A stretch of DNA of 64,000 nucleotides from CAZWSX01 sp964636985 (GTDB lineage Bacteria; Planctomycetota; Planctomycetia; Pirellulales; Pirellulaceae), in assembly GCA_964636985.1 (NCBI GenBank), contig CAZWSX010000018.1, positions 1 through 64,000 on the forward strand, written 5' to 3'. Position 1 is the stretch's first letter. Each line of letters begins with the position of its first letter. Position numbers and translations under genes: made by a program. The notes beneath the pieces were generated by a model. That model was not told the DNA's origin. It ran no database searches and saw only the letters and a list, made by a program, of their open reading frames with translations. Positions 19,106 through 28,531 of this stretch are shown piece by piece.

Positions 19106-19596
19106 GCGTCGATTCCTTGGCGACCGCTACTTGGGATCGTCGCGACTTACATCGCTTCCGAAAGGGCAAATGACCTTACTAGTGAGTTGATAAGGCTAAC
19201 TCGTCTTCGAATGCCAACGAGGTCTGCTCGATGCCGCGGGTACACCGGCATCCAGCCTCAATTGGGAGAGAAGTCGCTGCTCGCAAGGTGCTTCCATTTG
19301 TCGTCGGACCGGGGCTGCGTCGCGAATGAAGTTGCAAAGGTCCGTTATCGACATGAAAAGAATCCCAATGGGGCACGCACAAGCCAAATGACCCTAATAC
19401 AGGGCATATTCTGCACGATAACCCAACCAAAGCGAGTCGTGAAGCCACAGGAAAAAGAAGGCGGGGTTTTCGAGCCAGAGACCGCGCTCTGGATCAATAC
19501 CCAGGTCACCCAAACGGTCTGATCGATCCAAGCGGAAAGCGATTGCCGGGGCACGCGATCAGTCATGAAATACTCGGAGAAGACCATCGACGCGTG
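19106..19596. other. Intergenic region inside the envelope block
   Basis: About 490 bases between two minus-strand genes, likely holding a second promoter for the 19105-7631 genes. Short open frames on both strands have no ribosome sites and no recognisable similarity. I see no terminator or repeat. Confidence 0.5.
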
Positions 19597-20571
19597 TCAG
19601 AAGCGATAGAACTGTTCGGCGACCTTAAAGTTGAACTTGCCAGGCACACCTTCCACCGCAAAGATCGTTTTCTTGATTTCCGCTAGTTTCCGTCCCTTGG
19701 CGTACGCCAATTCGAGTTGCTTCATCTGCTTCTCGATGTCGGGCGGGACAAATTGCAAGATGACGCGGCCAACGTGATCGATGCCGGCCCGATTCAATAG
19801 CTCGCGGTCCGCATCAGCCAGGGGGCCTTTGCGCCACAGCAGATAACGGCGTTGTTCGCCCCGTCCGTCTGTCGAGCGGGCAACCGGCTTCTTAAGCGTG
19901 AGTTGGCTGGCGTAGTCGACCGTCTTCTTGCCTCCGCCCAGAACGGCCAATTCGATGCCGAAGAAATCGAGCTGCTGGGCGTACGACTCGAGCGTCGTTC
20001 CTTGGAAGCGGACCTCCCAGTCGGGCAACAGCAGCCCCTTCCCTGGGCCCCCCGGCCCCGGGCCGCGGCCGTCGCCGCGCCCCGTCCCTTCTCCCTTACC
20101 GAAACCTCGGTTGGCCGTTTCGGACGCCGACGACGCCAACTCGTACCCTTCCACGTCGATGGCACTGGTTGAGACCACGTCGTTTAGAACTTCCAAGGTT
20201 TGGGTTAAGTTCGGCTCGGTCACTTGGATCTCGTCAGGATTTGGCTCTTCCAGTTCGTGCGTCATCCCCTGGAAACCGTCGGTACCAAAACCGCCACCGC
20301 CGACGTCGTCGATCTCGTCCAAGGCAACAGGAAGGACTGGCGAGCGCGTGAACTTGATCTGATTGCCGAGCCAAACCAGCAACAACATGAACGTCAGCGA
20401 GCCAACCAGCATCAACGTGGCCGCAAGAAATCCCGAGACCTTGTCGTAGTTCGAGACGCCAATCCCCGTGGCGCGACGTTCCCGCGGAAGACCTTTGTTC
20501 TTCCAACGCTTGTCCTTGTCCGGAGTGGGCTTCTTACCCGGATCGCCTTTGAACTTGGAGGTGGTCGCCAT
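19597..20571 (-). CDS. Single-pass TonB-like envelope protein
   Basis: A 324-residue protein: a highly basic cytoplasmic N-terminus (1-45), one membrane helix (46-69), an acidic periplasmic linker, a glycine-rich segment (about 155-180) and a C-terminal globular domain (about 185-324). The architecture resembles TonB or the ExbD/TolR partners of proton-channel complexes, but no ExbB/TolQ homologue is in the window and the C-domain lacks an obvious TonB signature. ATG at 20571 is preceded by CTCTCC, with a GGCGAG-type site a little upstream. It follows the squalene-cyclase-fold gene by 51 bases and is likely co-transcribed. Function unknown. Confidence 0.7.
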   Translation of the reverse strand: MATTSKFKGDPGKKPTPDKDKRWKNKGLPRERRATGIGVSNYDKVSGFLAATLMLVGSLTFMLLLVWLGNQIKFTRSPVLPVALDEIDDVGGGGFGTDGFQGMTHELEEPNPDEIQVTEPNLTQTLEVLNDVVSTSAIDVEGYELASSASETANRGFGKGEGTGRGDGRGPGPGGPGKGLLLPDWEVRFQGTTLESYAQQLDFFGIELAVLGGGKKTVDYASQLTLKKPVARSTDGRGEQRRYLLWRKGPLADADRELLNRAGIDHVGRVILQFVPPDIEKQMKQLELAYAKGRKLAEIKKTIFAVEGVPGKFNFKVAEQFYRF

Positions 20572-20622
20572 GGAGAGGAACTCGCCAGGAACGTGTTTCT
20601 TCTTGAATGTTTCGTGCGTAAA

Positions 20623-22335
20623 TCAGTCGATGAACTCGGCGTCAGGCTTAATTGTGCGATACCACTCGCGCCAGGATTCGCGCGCGTCCCGGGCATCCTT
20701 CTCGTTCGTGGGCGGCACCGGCATTCCCACGCCGCCAAACCTGCGACTGATAAAGCGCAGTGCGGCATCGGCTTCAATCACCACGCGGAAGTCGGGATCG
20801 GTCATCGCGTAAAGAAGTACCGGAACGTTTTCGAAATCACGCGTCTTCCCCAACTCTTGGACCGCTTTCAGGCGGGCCTCGTACTTCTCGTGGGAAACCA
20901 GCTTGCGCAAGCGATCGACCTGGCTGGCCCGGGTGGAAACGTCGTCCGACAACTTCAGTTGCGTGTCGTATTCGAGGAGCTTCTCGATTTCGGGATTGTC
21001 GGGGTCGTCGAGGAGTGCCTGAACGTCCAGCACCGCCGAGATCGACTTATCGACCAGCTTTCCACGTTCGGGACGCGCGTTGGCTAAATCTTGCGGGAGG
21101 CCAACGCCGCTCGTCAGCAGTCCATCGCCGTAGTTCTTGACCTTGACGATCTTCTTCTCAGTTGAGCGCATCAAAAACATGAGCGCTAAGCACGTCTGCG
21201 GAACTCGTTGGTATTCAAGCTTAATCTTGACACTCCCCCAGCCGCCATCGTCGTCTTGGCCATCCTTCAAAAACTTCACGCCGTAGTCATACCAGGCCGG
21301 GTTTACTTCACGCTTCCCGATGTACAAATCGCGAAATGCTTCCGCCCGCTCTCGACCATAAAGGTAGTAGCAGGGCCACTCCCACTCCTTGGCCTTGGAA
21401 TCGATGTCTTGATGGGCATTGATCCAAACAAAGCCCTCTCGGATCGCGGAATCGATGCGGCCCGCGTCGACATTTTTGGTCAGAGGCTCGCGCACCTTCG
21501 GCAAGCCGGTCGCCTCGTCGGCAGCGACCTGAAGCGCGGTCGGACGCTGCTTGCCCCCTTTTGACTTCGTCGGAGGCAAGGCGCCAACGCCGAAATGGAG
21601 CAGGTCGGCGGCGATCAAAGTGGCACCAAGGCCACCAATCGCGAGCGAACTCCGCACTTCGGTCTGCGCCACGCGGTTGAAGCTTTGCGGATCGACGGCC
21701 TGATAACCCCAAGCACCCGATGGGTCCTGAACCCGCAACAAAAAGTTCGCCGCCCGCTCCATGTGTTCTTTAGGAAATTGGACGCCCGCGTACTGGGCTG
21801 ACCACAGAGCCATCATCACCAACTGCGTTTGGGAGATGTCGCCGGTTCCCGGTGGTTCGATCGGCGCCCCCCGCTGGTATCCCCATCCGCCGTGCTTTTC
21901 CTGACGTTTCAAGGTGATGGCCACCGCGTCGCTCAGCAGCTTCTTGTGCTCGTCGCCCTCCAATTCCGCGAGCAACATCATCTCGACGGCACACACGTAA
22001 TTGGTGGTGAAATCAAAGTGGTTGGGCTGGGCCATGGCCGCCAAAGCCCAACCAATCGAAGGGTGATCCTTCTTGTTCTCTTTGGCAAAACAGAGAGCCG
22101 TGAGTGAAACTTCTCCGTTGTCCTGGTCTTTTCGGGTGTTCTTGGTGAGAAAGGCCAGCCCCTTATCGATGATCGCCCGTACTTCGGGACTCTTGGGGTC
22201 GTAGCCAAATGCCGTTGTCGGAAGAAGCCATGCCAGGGCAAGGGCCAGCCCAACTGCTGCTTGAACTCCAACGAAGCGCAATGTGTGACGGCGATTTACG
22301 GACTCGATTTGCACGACGTCGATTTTCACGACCAT
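20623..22335 (-). CDS. Exported squalene-cyclase-fold (prenyltransferase-like) protein with C-terminal HEAT repeats
   Basis: A 570-residue protein with an N-terminal hydrophobic export segment (about 20-42). The repeats carry QW-like motifs (KHGGWGYQ, PSGAWGYQ, DDGGWGS) typical of the alpha/alpha barrel of squalene cyclases and prenyltransferases. The DXDD catalytic motif of cyclases is not visible, so it is probably a non-catalytic toroid. HEAT-like repeats occupy about 470-550. The ATG at 22335 is chosen because GAGGAGG sits 3 bases before it; an upstream frame exists but has no site. First gene of the minus-strand block. A tandem repeat and a predicted structured RNA lie in its 5' region. 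Confidence 0.82.
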   Translation of the reverse strand: MVVKIDVVQIESVNRRHTLRFVGVQAAVGLALALAWLLPTTAFGYDPKSPEVRAIIDKGLAFLTKNTRKDQDNGEVSLTALCFAKENKKDHPSIGWALAAMAQPNHFDFTTNYVCAVEMMLLAELEGDEHKKLLSDAVAITLKRQEKHGGWGYQRGAPIEPPGTGDISQTQLVMMALWSAQYAGVQFPKEHMERAANFLLRVQDPSGAWGYQAVDPQSFNRVAQTEVRSSLAIGGLGATLIAADLLHFGVGALPPTKSKGGKQRPTALQVAADEATGLPKVREPLTKNVDAGRIDSAIREGFVWINAHQDIDSKAKEWEWPCYYLYGRERAEAFRDLYIGKREVNPAWYDYGVKFLKDGQDDDGGWGSVKIKLEYQRVPQTCLALMFLMRSTEKKIVKVKNYGDGLLTSGVGLPQDLANARPERGKLVDKSISAVLDVQALLDDPDNPEIEKLLEYDTQLKLSDDVSTRASQVDRLRKLVSHEKYEARLKAVQELGKTRDFENVPVLLYAMTDPDFRVVIEADAALRFISRRFGGVGMPVPPTNEKDARDARESWREWYRTIKPDAEFID

Positions 22336-22489
22336 GGGCCTCCTCGCGAGAAAGGCATCCTGACTCAAGACGAACCATTGCTAGAGAGCGGATCTCTCAT
22401 CATAACCAATCCCTGATCTTAACCGCCTCGAATTTAAGGAGTAAAGAACGCGCCGATAATTCCGAATGGTCTGTTAGAGAGGGGCGGTA

Positions 22490-22534
22490 CCAGGAATTGC
22501 GAATCAAGGAATTGCAGATCAAGGAATTGGACAA
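22490..22534. repeat. 15-bp tandem repeat upstream of the envelope block
   Basis: Three consecutive units of about 15 bp share AGGAATTG at 22492, 22507 and 22522 (unit approximately CAAGGAATTGCAGAT). They lie 155-200 bases upstream of the ATG at 22335 on the minus strand, spaced about 1.4 helical turns, so they could be regulator sites. Confidence 0.6.
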
Positions 22535-22571
22535 CCACAGCACTGGACATAGGAAAAAGATGGGACGCAAT

Positions 22572-22665
22572 AAAAAAAGCGGGGCCTCGGACGTGCCAAA
22601 CATTTGGCATCGGGAGCAGCCAGGGGCAAGTTAACTGCTTCCGCTATTGTCGTCAGAGGCCCCGC
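22572..22665 (-). ncRNA. Predicted three-way-junction RNA followed by a U-run
   Basis: Read on the minus strand, a 10-bp closing stem GCGGGGCCTC / GAGGCCCCGC (plus 22656-22665 and 22579-22588) encloses two hairpins. P2 pairs 22635-22644 with 22611-22619 (one mismatch, 15-base loop); P3 pairs 22604-22609 with 22594-22599 (4-base loop). Seven U follow the closing stem at once (22572-22578). This could be a leader attenuator or aptamer for the operon starting 237 bases downstream, or the 3' end of a small RNA. No known family is recognised. Pairings were found by eye. Confidence 0.45.
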
Positions 22666-23358
22666 GGGCCAGCTTGTCGCGACCTCCAAGGCCGCGACGC
22701 CTCGCCCATAGTGCAACCAATATGCCAAACCAGATTTCGGTGGTGCGCATATTGAAAATTCGCTGCGTTTGCAGGGCACCTCACGACCAAACAGTGACGC
22801 CTTGCGCCTCCCTGTTTGATACTTCGCCGTCGAGATCGCGATCCGCTCACTAGGGATGGCCGACCGCCGCCGAGCAAGAAAAGCCAAGCTAGTTCGGCCC
22901 TCTACGGGTAGCGAGTAGCAGGGTTTCATCGAACGAAACAGGGCGTCTGCCGTGACTCTAATAGCTCCAAGCGATGGCACGTGAAGTTATTTTCGCGCTG
23001 CGAAAATTTTCTCGTCGCTACCTCGGCGCTCCAAACAGCGAGTTCATCGGTTTCATTTCCTGATCGAATCGTTTCGCCGCGCATCGTGTTGCGTTTCGCT
23101 TCGCCTGTTCAGTTCATGGCCTGTTTGCGCCGGCTGCACCTTTTGATTTCGTCATCAACCGGCAATACTCATTCGCCGGTTCAAAGGATCTCGGGCAGCT
23201 ATCCATCAACTTTGCAGAGTTATTTGCCGCTTGAGGAGCAGCACAGGTCGAGATCCACGCAAAAGCCACCCCCGTTTTTGGGGTAAAACATAGCGCAATT
23301 GGATTTGGTCCTTTTCTGCACTGACTTTTTCTGAAACGACTTCGCCTAAGAATTCAAC

Positions 23359-24213
23359 ATGGAACCATGTGCTGACTCGCCCAACTCGCAAGGCATTATC
23401 TCGGTTGGAAAGTATCGCGTGGGGAAAGACTGCCCCCTGTTGCTGATCGCGGGACCGTGCGTCATCGAATCGGAAGCGCTCTGTCTCGAAATCGCCGAGG
23501 CTGTTGCACAAGCTGCGGCAAAACAGAACGTGCAGTACGTGTTCAAAGCGTCGTTCGATAAAGCGAACCGGACCAGTGGCACCGCCTTTCGTGGCAGCGG
23601 CATCGACGAGGGTTTACGTGTTCTGGAGCGAGTCCGAGATCGAACGGGGCTCCCGGTAACCACGGACATCCACGAGCCAAGCCATGCCGCCGCCGCCGGG
23701 CAGGTTTGCGAAGTGCTCCAAATCCCGGCGTTTTTGTGCCGGCAGACCGATCTCCTGTTGGCGGCGGCCGCGACCGGACGAACCGTTCATGTCAAAAAGG
23801 GGCAATTTCTTGCCCCCTGGGACATGAAAAACGTAGTCGCCAAGCTGCACGCGGCCGGCTGCAAGAACGTCCTCTTGTGCGAACGAGGGACCTTTTTCGG
23901 CTACGGACGGCTGATCAACGATTTTCGCGCGCTCCCCCAAATGCGCTCGTTGGGGGTTCCCGTCGTTTTCGATGCGACGCATAGTGTTCAGGAACCCGGG
24001 GGCCTCGGAGCCGCCACGGGTGGAAATCGGGCGATGGTCGAACCATTGGCACGGGCCGCCGTATCAGTGGGTGTTGACGGCCTGTTTTTCGAGACGCATC
24101 CGGACCCGGACCGCTCTCCCAGCGATGGACCCAACATGGTTCCGCTGGATCAGTTCCCGCAAATGCTGGATCGACTAGTTCGACTTCGAAACGCTGTCGA
24201 AACGATTTTTTGA
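23359..24213 (+). CDS. kdsA: 3-deoxy-8-phosphooctulonate (KDO-8-P) synthase
   Basis: A 284-residue cytoplasmic enzyme condensing phosphoenolpyruvate with D-arabinose 5-phosphate, the first committed step to KDO of lipopolysaccharide. Nearly every signature is present: [65 protein letters not shown] and FFETHPDPD. Cys34 in AGPCVIES marks the metal-dependent class (as in Aquifex); the metal-independent E. coli type has Asn there. Normal length. Only 4 bases separate it from the following lipoprotein gene, so they are likely co-transcribed. No obvious ribosome site before the ATG. Confidence 0.97.
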   Translation: MEPCADSPNSQGIISVGKYRVGKDCPLLLIAGPCVIESEALCLEIAEAVAQAAAKQNVQYVFKASFDKANRTSGTAFRGSGIDEGLRVLERVRDRTGLPVTTDIHEPSHAAAAGQVCEVLQIPAFLCRQTDLLLAAAATGRTVHVKKGQFLAPWDMKNVVAKLHAAGCKNVLLCERGTFFGYGRLINDFRALPQMRSLGVPVVFDATHSVQEPGGLGAATGGNRAMVEPLARAAVSVGVDGLFFETHPDPDRSPSDGPNMVPLDQFPQMLDRLVRLRNAVETIF

Positions 24214-24217
24214 CCAT

Positions 24218-26116
24218 ATGATCGCGCACCAACGCTCGAAACCCTTAGCCATCCTGGCCGCCATCGCGGCCGCGCTCCTGACCGGTTGCTCGTCACCCAA
24301 CTCGGTGCGGACAAGTTCGTCGGCGACCTCGGAAGAGGAAACATCCAAGCCCGGCCAGATCGATCTTGAAACGGGATTGGAGTTGCTCGATCGCCAGTCG
24401 GATGTCTCAGCGCAACAAACGCCCGAGTTGGTGGTCCACCATCTGAACGAGTGGATCGATACCCAGGACAAAACTGCTCCTTGGGAACCCGATCCGTTAG
24501 TGAAGCGCCTTCCCTCCAGCGTGAAATTGACGCCCACGCTGCCGATCCTCGACCGGGCACAATTCGATCTCAACGACGCTTCCTATTTGGAAGGCAGGCG
24601 ACTGGAATATGCGCTGACGCGGTGGGTCGTCGCCCAACCGGGGAGCGGCGGAAGCGATTCGCTCATTCCGCCGGTCAATCCGCGACTCGACACCGATGGA
24701 AAGTCGCGACTTCAACTCGCGGCGGCACTGTTCGATTGGGTAATTCGAAACATTCAACTGGAAGCGGATCACATCGATCCCGAGCCCGAAGCGCCCAAGG
24801 TCAAGGTAGGCTCCGAAGCCGTTGCCGGTGCCAATTTACCGCCATCAGCCAAAGGACTTGCGGGGTTGGGATACACGCGGCCTCCCCAGGGCTGCCTTTA
24901 CTCGGGGCAAGGAGATGCGCTGGCCCGGGCATGGCTGTTTATCAACCTCTGCCATCACCATCGCATCGAAGTCGTTCTGCTCACGGTTGAGATCGAAGGC
25001 ACACCCCGCCCGTGGTGCGCGGGAGCGATCCTCGGCGACCAGCTTTACCTTTTTGATACGCGGCTCGGACTCCCGATCCCCCTCCCCAAGCGACAAGGGA
25101 TCGCGACGCTCGAAGATGTTGTGGCCGACCCTTCGATACTCGACAGCCTCGATATCGATGAGACGACCCGCTATCCGGTGAAGGCCAACGAACTCAAGAC
25201 AGTCAACGCACTGATCTGCGCCACCGGCGAGCAGCTCTCGCGCCGCATGAGCATGCTGCAAGCGGCGGCCCCAGCAAAAACCGAATTGCTGATCGCGGTC
25301 AATCCAACTGCCATCGCCGGCCGCTTGAAGAACATCAAGCATTTGGGGCCCTATGTCAATCTTTGGCGAGTTCCCTTTGATGCGCTGTTGTATACCATCG
25401 CCCGTCAATCAGGGGTGGGTCCGCCCCGCAGCGAGGAAGCAACGTCCGAGGCGCTCTCCTTCAACAACAACAATCTCTCCAAGGGGCGAACCAATCATCT
25501 GCGTGGGATTTTCGCGGAAGAGGGAAACAATCAAGGCGCGCTGAAGTTTTATCTCGCAGCCCGGTTGCGCGCCTCCGAATCGGAAATCAAAGGCTTCGAG
25601 GATTCCGCCACGCGCAACGAGGATGTCGACGAGACGCTCCGCCGCATCGAAGCCCATCCGGAGACAGCCATCGGAGAATTGACGAGCCTGATGGGCCGCA
25701 TCTTCCCGTTCGAAGCCAAAGAATCTTTGCCCGAAATGGTCAAACGCCTGCCGCGCGATAAGGAAGGACTGCTGTTAGCGCTCCGCGACGCCACCAAGAT
25801 GGGCGCCAATAATGTGCATCGGATGGCGCTCGCCGTAAGGCGCGCCAAGCAAAACGCCAATATGTTTATCGGCCTGATGGAGTACGACGAAGGGAAACTC
25901 GACGTCGCCAACGAGTGGATCGAGAAGCGGACCCTCGGCGACAGCGATGCCACCCCTTGGTTGCACAGCGCACGGTACAACCTATCTCGCTTGCGCGAGA
26001 AGCAAGGAAAACTCGACGAGGCGATCGCGACCCTGGAAAGCGATGTCGACAGCCCGCAGCGACAAGGTAACGTGCTGCGAGCGCGCCTGCTGCGTGCCAA
26101 GAAAGATGGCACGTAG
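24218..26116 (+). CDS. Lipoprotein with transglutaminase-like core and TPR-like tail
   Basis: A 632-residue lipoprotein: a signal peptide ending in LLTGC-SS (Cys24). The middle part (about 165-300) has features of a transglutaminase-like fold: ALARAWLFINLCHHHRIEVVL and an Asp in the YLFDTRLGLPI strand. The usual catalytic Cys is not clear: GCLYSGQGD lies in about the right place and may supply it. The C-terminal 200 residues are helical and TPR-like (GALKFYLAARLR, KLDEAIATLESD). It lies 4 bases after kdsA. A role in envelope maintenance is inference. Confidence 0.72.
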   Translation: MIAHQRSKPLAILAAIAAALLTGCSSPNSVRTSSSATSEEETSKPGQIDLETGLELLDRQSDVSAQQTPELVVHHLNEWIDTQDKTAPWEPDPLVKRLPSSVKLTPTLPILDRAQFDLNDASYLEGRRLEYALTRWVVAQPGSGGSDSLIPPVNPRLDTDGKSRLQLAAALFDWVIRNIQLEADHIDPEPEAPKVKVGSEAVAGANLPPSAKGLAGLGYTRPPQGCLYSGQGDALARAWLFINLCHHHRIEVVLLTVEIEGTPRPWCAGAILGDQLYLFDTRLGLPIPLPKRQGIATLEDVVADPSILDSLDIDETTRYPVKANELKTVNALICATGEQLSRRMSMLQAAAPAKTELLIAVNPTAIAGRLKNIKHLGPYVNLWRVPFDALLYTIARQSGVGPPRSEEATSEALSFNNNNLSKGRTNHLRGIFAEEGNNQGALKFYLAARLRASESEIKGFEDSATRNEDVDETLRRIEAHPETAIGELTSLMGRIFPFEAKESLPEMVKRLPRDKEGLLLALRDATKMGANNVHRMALAVRRAKQNANMFIGLMEYDEGKLDVANEWIEKRTLGDSDATPWLHSARYNLSRLREKQGKLDEAIATLESDVDSPQRQGNVLRARLLRAKKDGT

Positions 26117-26137
26117 AACCGCTCTCCTGAGCGGTTC
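26116..26137. terminator. Hairpin between convergent genes
   Basis: An 8-bp perfect stem GAACCGCT / AGCGGTTC with a 6-base loop begins at the last base of the stop codon at 26116. No T-run follows on the plus strand, so termination may be weak. It lies between convergent transcription units. Confidence 0.4.
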
Positions 26138-26210
26138 CTGGTTGGTTCGCACTCCCGAAACGATTGCGTTTTAAACAGGCTCCAACGCCACTTCGTGCGA
26201 CTCGGGAGAG

Positions 26211-27776
26211 TCACACCACTTGGAGCCAATCGTCGGACCGCATCGTTGTGACGTGGCGAATCAAGGGCCTGAAGTCCATCTGCGACAAAACATCGCGCTC
26301 CAGGTCGATGCCCGGCGCCACTTCCACAAGTTCGACGCCGTCCGCGGCAAGGCGGAACACGGCCCGCTCGGTCACGTAAAGGACCTCGCGGTTCTCGCTG
26401 CGAGCCAGGTCGCCGCTAAACGAAACTTGCTCCACATTTTGCACCCACTTTCGCACCGATCCCTCTTTGACGATCCGCAGCTTTCCGTCGGCGAAAGCGA
26501 CTTCCAGCCCTCCCGAGGTAAACGTGCCGCAGAACACAAGCCGTCGGGCGCTTTGCGAGATGTCGACAAACCCGCCCACGCCGGCGAGCCGTTTTCCGAA
26601 TCGCGAAACGTTCACGTTGCCCCGCGCATCGATCTGAGCAGCTCCCAACGCGGCGAAATCGAGCCCGCCGCCGTTGTAAAAATCGAATTGGGAAGGCTGG
26701 TCGATAATCGCCTGCGGATGAACCGCCGCGCCGAAACTCAAACCGCCAACGGGCATCCCACCGATCGGGCCGCTCTCAACCGTCAACGTCACGCTCTGGA
26801 GCAATTGCCGTTCAGCGGCGATCCGCGCAATCCCTTCCGGCATTCCGATCCCAAGATTGACAATCCACCCCGGGCGCAACTCGTCACACGCCCGCGACGC
26901 GATGATCCGCCGCTCATCGAACGCCAAGCAATCCAGGGTCGCGGCCGCCTGACCGTGCGGCACGGTCGAACAGTAGGCGTGATTCATCAGCTCGCCGAAC
27001 GTCTGCGCGTGGTCGTCGCCTTCTGCCAGAACGATCCGATCGACATAGATCCCCGGAACGCGAACGTGCTTTGGATCGGCTGGATGCCCCAAGAGTTTTT
27101 TGACCTGCGCGATAACCAGGCCGCCTTGGTTTCGCGCCGCCTGAGCGATCGGCAGCACTTCGCCGATGATCGCTTCGTCGTCCATCACCAGATTTCCGAA
27201 GGGATCGGCCGCGGTGGCGCGAATCAAGCCAACATGAATCGGCCACGAGTGAAAGAACAACCACGTCCGGCCGCGCAGTTCGATCCGCTCGACTAACGAT
27301 TCGGTCGAACACGCGTTGAGCCGTCCGCCGCCGAACTGCGGATCGATGAATGTCCCCAGGCCAATCGATGTCACCAGGCCTGGTCGCTTCGCGGCGCTCT
27401 CGCGAAACAAGTGGCACATCACGCCTTGGGGAAAGTTATACGCCTCGATCGCGCCCGAGAGCGCGAGTTGCCCGAGCTTCGGCGCCAGCCCCCAGTGGCC
27501 GCCGATCACCCGTTTGATGAGTCCTGCATGCGCGAGGTGATTCAATCCGCGGTTGGCACTATCCCCCTGCCCCGCGGCGTACACCAACGTGAGCCCTCGC
27601 GGCGAGCCCGTTTCAAGAAATCGCTTTTCCAGTGCCACCGTCAACGCTTCCGGATGGGCCGCGCCGACAAAGCCGCCGCACGCGAGAGTGACATAGTCAG
27701 GCACCAGCGACATCGCTTCGCTGGCGGTGACCACTTTCGCGCGAACGGTTGGCGAGAGCTGAGGCGAGTCAGGCAT
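26211..27776 (-). CDS. Acyl-CoA:acetate/3-ketoacid CoA-transferase (fused alpha-beta)
   Basis: A 521-residue single-chain family I CoA-transferase like YdiF/propionate CoA-transferase, moving CoA between acyl-CoA and acetate or a ketoacid through a glutamyl thioester. Glu334 in TVESGPIGG is the likely catalytic residue. The N-half carries LACGGFVGAAHPEAL and FPQGVMCHLFR; the C-half NLGIGMPEGIA and FYNGGGLDFAALG. The start at 27776 is fixed by TGATG: the SDR gene's TGA shares its A with this ATG. A longer open frame upstream is only the shadow of the SDR gene. Substrate unproven; the SDR partner suggests a 3-oxoacyl or 3-hydroxyacyl acid. Confidence 0.9.
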   Translation of the reverse strand: MPDSPQLSPTVRAKVVTASEAMSLVPDYVTLACGGFVGAAHPEALTVALEKRFLETGSPRGLTLVYAAGQGDSANRGLNHLAHAGLIKRVIGGHWGLAPKLGQLALSGAIEAYNFPQGVMCHLFRESAAKRPGLVTSIGLGTFIDPQFGGGRLNACSTESLVERIELRGRTWLFFHSWPIHVGLIRATAADPFGNLVMDDEAIIGEVLPIAQAARNQGGLVIAQVKKLLGHPADPKHVRVPGIYVDRIVLAEGDDHAQTFGELMNHAYCSTVPHGQAAATLDCLAFDERRIIASRACDELRPGWIVNLGIGMPEGIARIAAERQLLQSVTLTVESGPIGGMPVGGLSFGAAVHPQAIIDQPSQFDFYNGGGLDFAALGAAQIDARGNVNVSRFGKRLAGVGGFVDISQSARRLVFCGTFTSGGLEVAFADGKLRIVKEGSVRKWVQNVEQVSFSGDLARSENREVLYVTERAVFRLAADGVELVEVAPGIDLERDVLSQMDFRPLIRHVTTMRSDDWLQVV

Positions 27777-28531
27777 CACGGAGCCCACCATCCACCGTTC
27801 ACATGCAGCGTTTGACCTGTGATGTAGCTCGCCAAATCGCTGCACAAAAACAGAATGGCATTGGAAATATCGTCGGCCTCGCCCAAACGCCCCATCGGAA
27901 TTTGGGCCAGCATCGCCGCCCGAACGTTCTCCGGAATGCTCTGGCCCATGTCGGTGAGCACCACGCCGGGCGCAACCGCGTTGACTGTGATCCGCCGCCG
28001 GGCAAGTTCCTTTGCCAGAACCTTCGTCATCGCGATGACCCCAGCTTTTGCGCTGGAGTAGTTTACTTGACCAAAGAAACCGATGGTTCCGGAGATGGAG
28101 GCCATGTTCACAATCCGCCCACCATCGGCAAGGTGCTTTTGTGCAGCGCGGCAAACATAAAACACGCCCGTGAGATTGGTATCGATGACCGCGCTCCACT
28201 CCTTATCGGTCATCTTCGCGATCGTTCGGTCTTTGATCACGGCGGCGTTGTTGACAACAAAGTCGAGCCGGCCAAAGTGTGCCACCACCTGATCGAGCGC
28301 GGCTTCGACAGCGACCGGATCACGCACATCAGCGGGAAGCGCCAGTCCGCGCTCACCAAACGGGGCTACAGCAGCTTGAGCCAGCCGCGCATTTTCGCCG
28401 CTGGGCTCATCAAGGTATCCGATGGCAACGCTGGCCCCGGCCGATACAAGTTTTTGGGAAGTGGCAAGCCCTAAACCTTGCCCACCACCCGTGACGAACG
28501 CAACGCGCTTTGAAAGGTCGAGCTGGACCAT
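27776..28531 (-). CDS. Short-chain dehydrogenase/reductase, FabG-like
   Basis: A 251-residue NAD(P)-dependent oxidoreductase: nucleotide motif TGGGQGLG (residues 14-21), NNAA (94-97), catalytic Asn119, Ser145, Tyr158 and Lys162, and C-terminal TGQTLHVNGGW. It most resembles 3-oxoacyl-ACP or acetoacetyl-CoA reductases. The ATG at 28531 gives the standard length; an upstream in-frame start at 28618 would add 29 atypical residues. Translationally coupled by TGATG to the CoA-transferase, suggesting a joint role in ketone-body, hydroxybutyrate or branched-acid metabolism. A GAATTC-N10-GAATTC repeat lies just upstream. Confidence 0.9.
   Translation of the reverse strand: MVQLDLSKRVAFVTGGGQGLGLATSQKLVSAGASVAIGYLDEPSGENARLAQAAVAPFGERGLALPADVRDPVAVEAALDQVVAHFGRLDFVVNNAAVIKDRTIAKMTDKEWSAVIDTNLTGVFYVCRAAQKHLADGGRIVNMASISGTIGFFGQVNYSSAKAGVIAMTKVLAKELARRRITVNAVAPGVVLTDMGQSIPENVRAAMLAQIPMGRLGEADDISNAILFLCSDLASYITGQTLHVNGGWWAP

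Larger units (their letters stand above)
22336..23358. other. Long intergenic region between the envelope block and kdsA
   Basis: About 1 kb between divergent genes. It holds the 15-bp tandem repeat (22490-22534) and the predicted structured RNA (22572-22665). The remaining 700 bases are open in several frames but show no ribosome site or recognisable protein. Promoters for both flanking operons must lie here. Confidence 0.6.

Noticed and set aside
22579..22665. Possible signal recognition particle (4.5S) RNA on the plus strand
   Set aside because: GGGAGCAGCC matches the 3' side of the SRP apical loop, but the matching 5' side (GGTCAGG with a GGAA tetraloop) is absent and the fold is a three-way junction rather than one long hairpin.
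22653..22877. tmRNA-like GCAAAC...GCGAAT stretch on the minus strand
   Set aside because: No tRNA-like acceptor end, no TTCGA arm and no short stop-terminated tag frame.
27777..28199. N-terminal extension of the CoA-transferase frame
   Set aside because: It lies inside the SDR gene in another frame; TGATG coupling fixes the real start at 27776.
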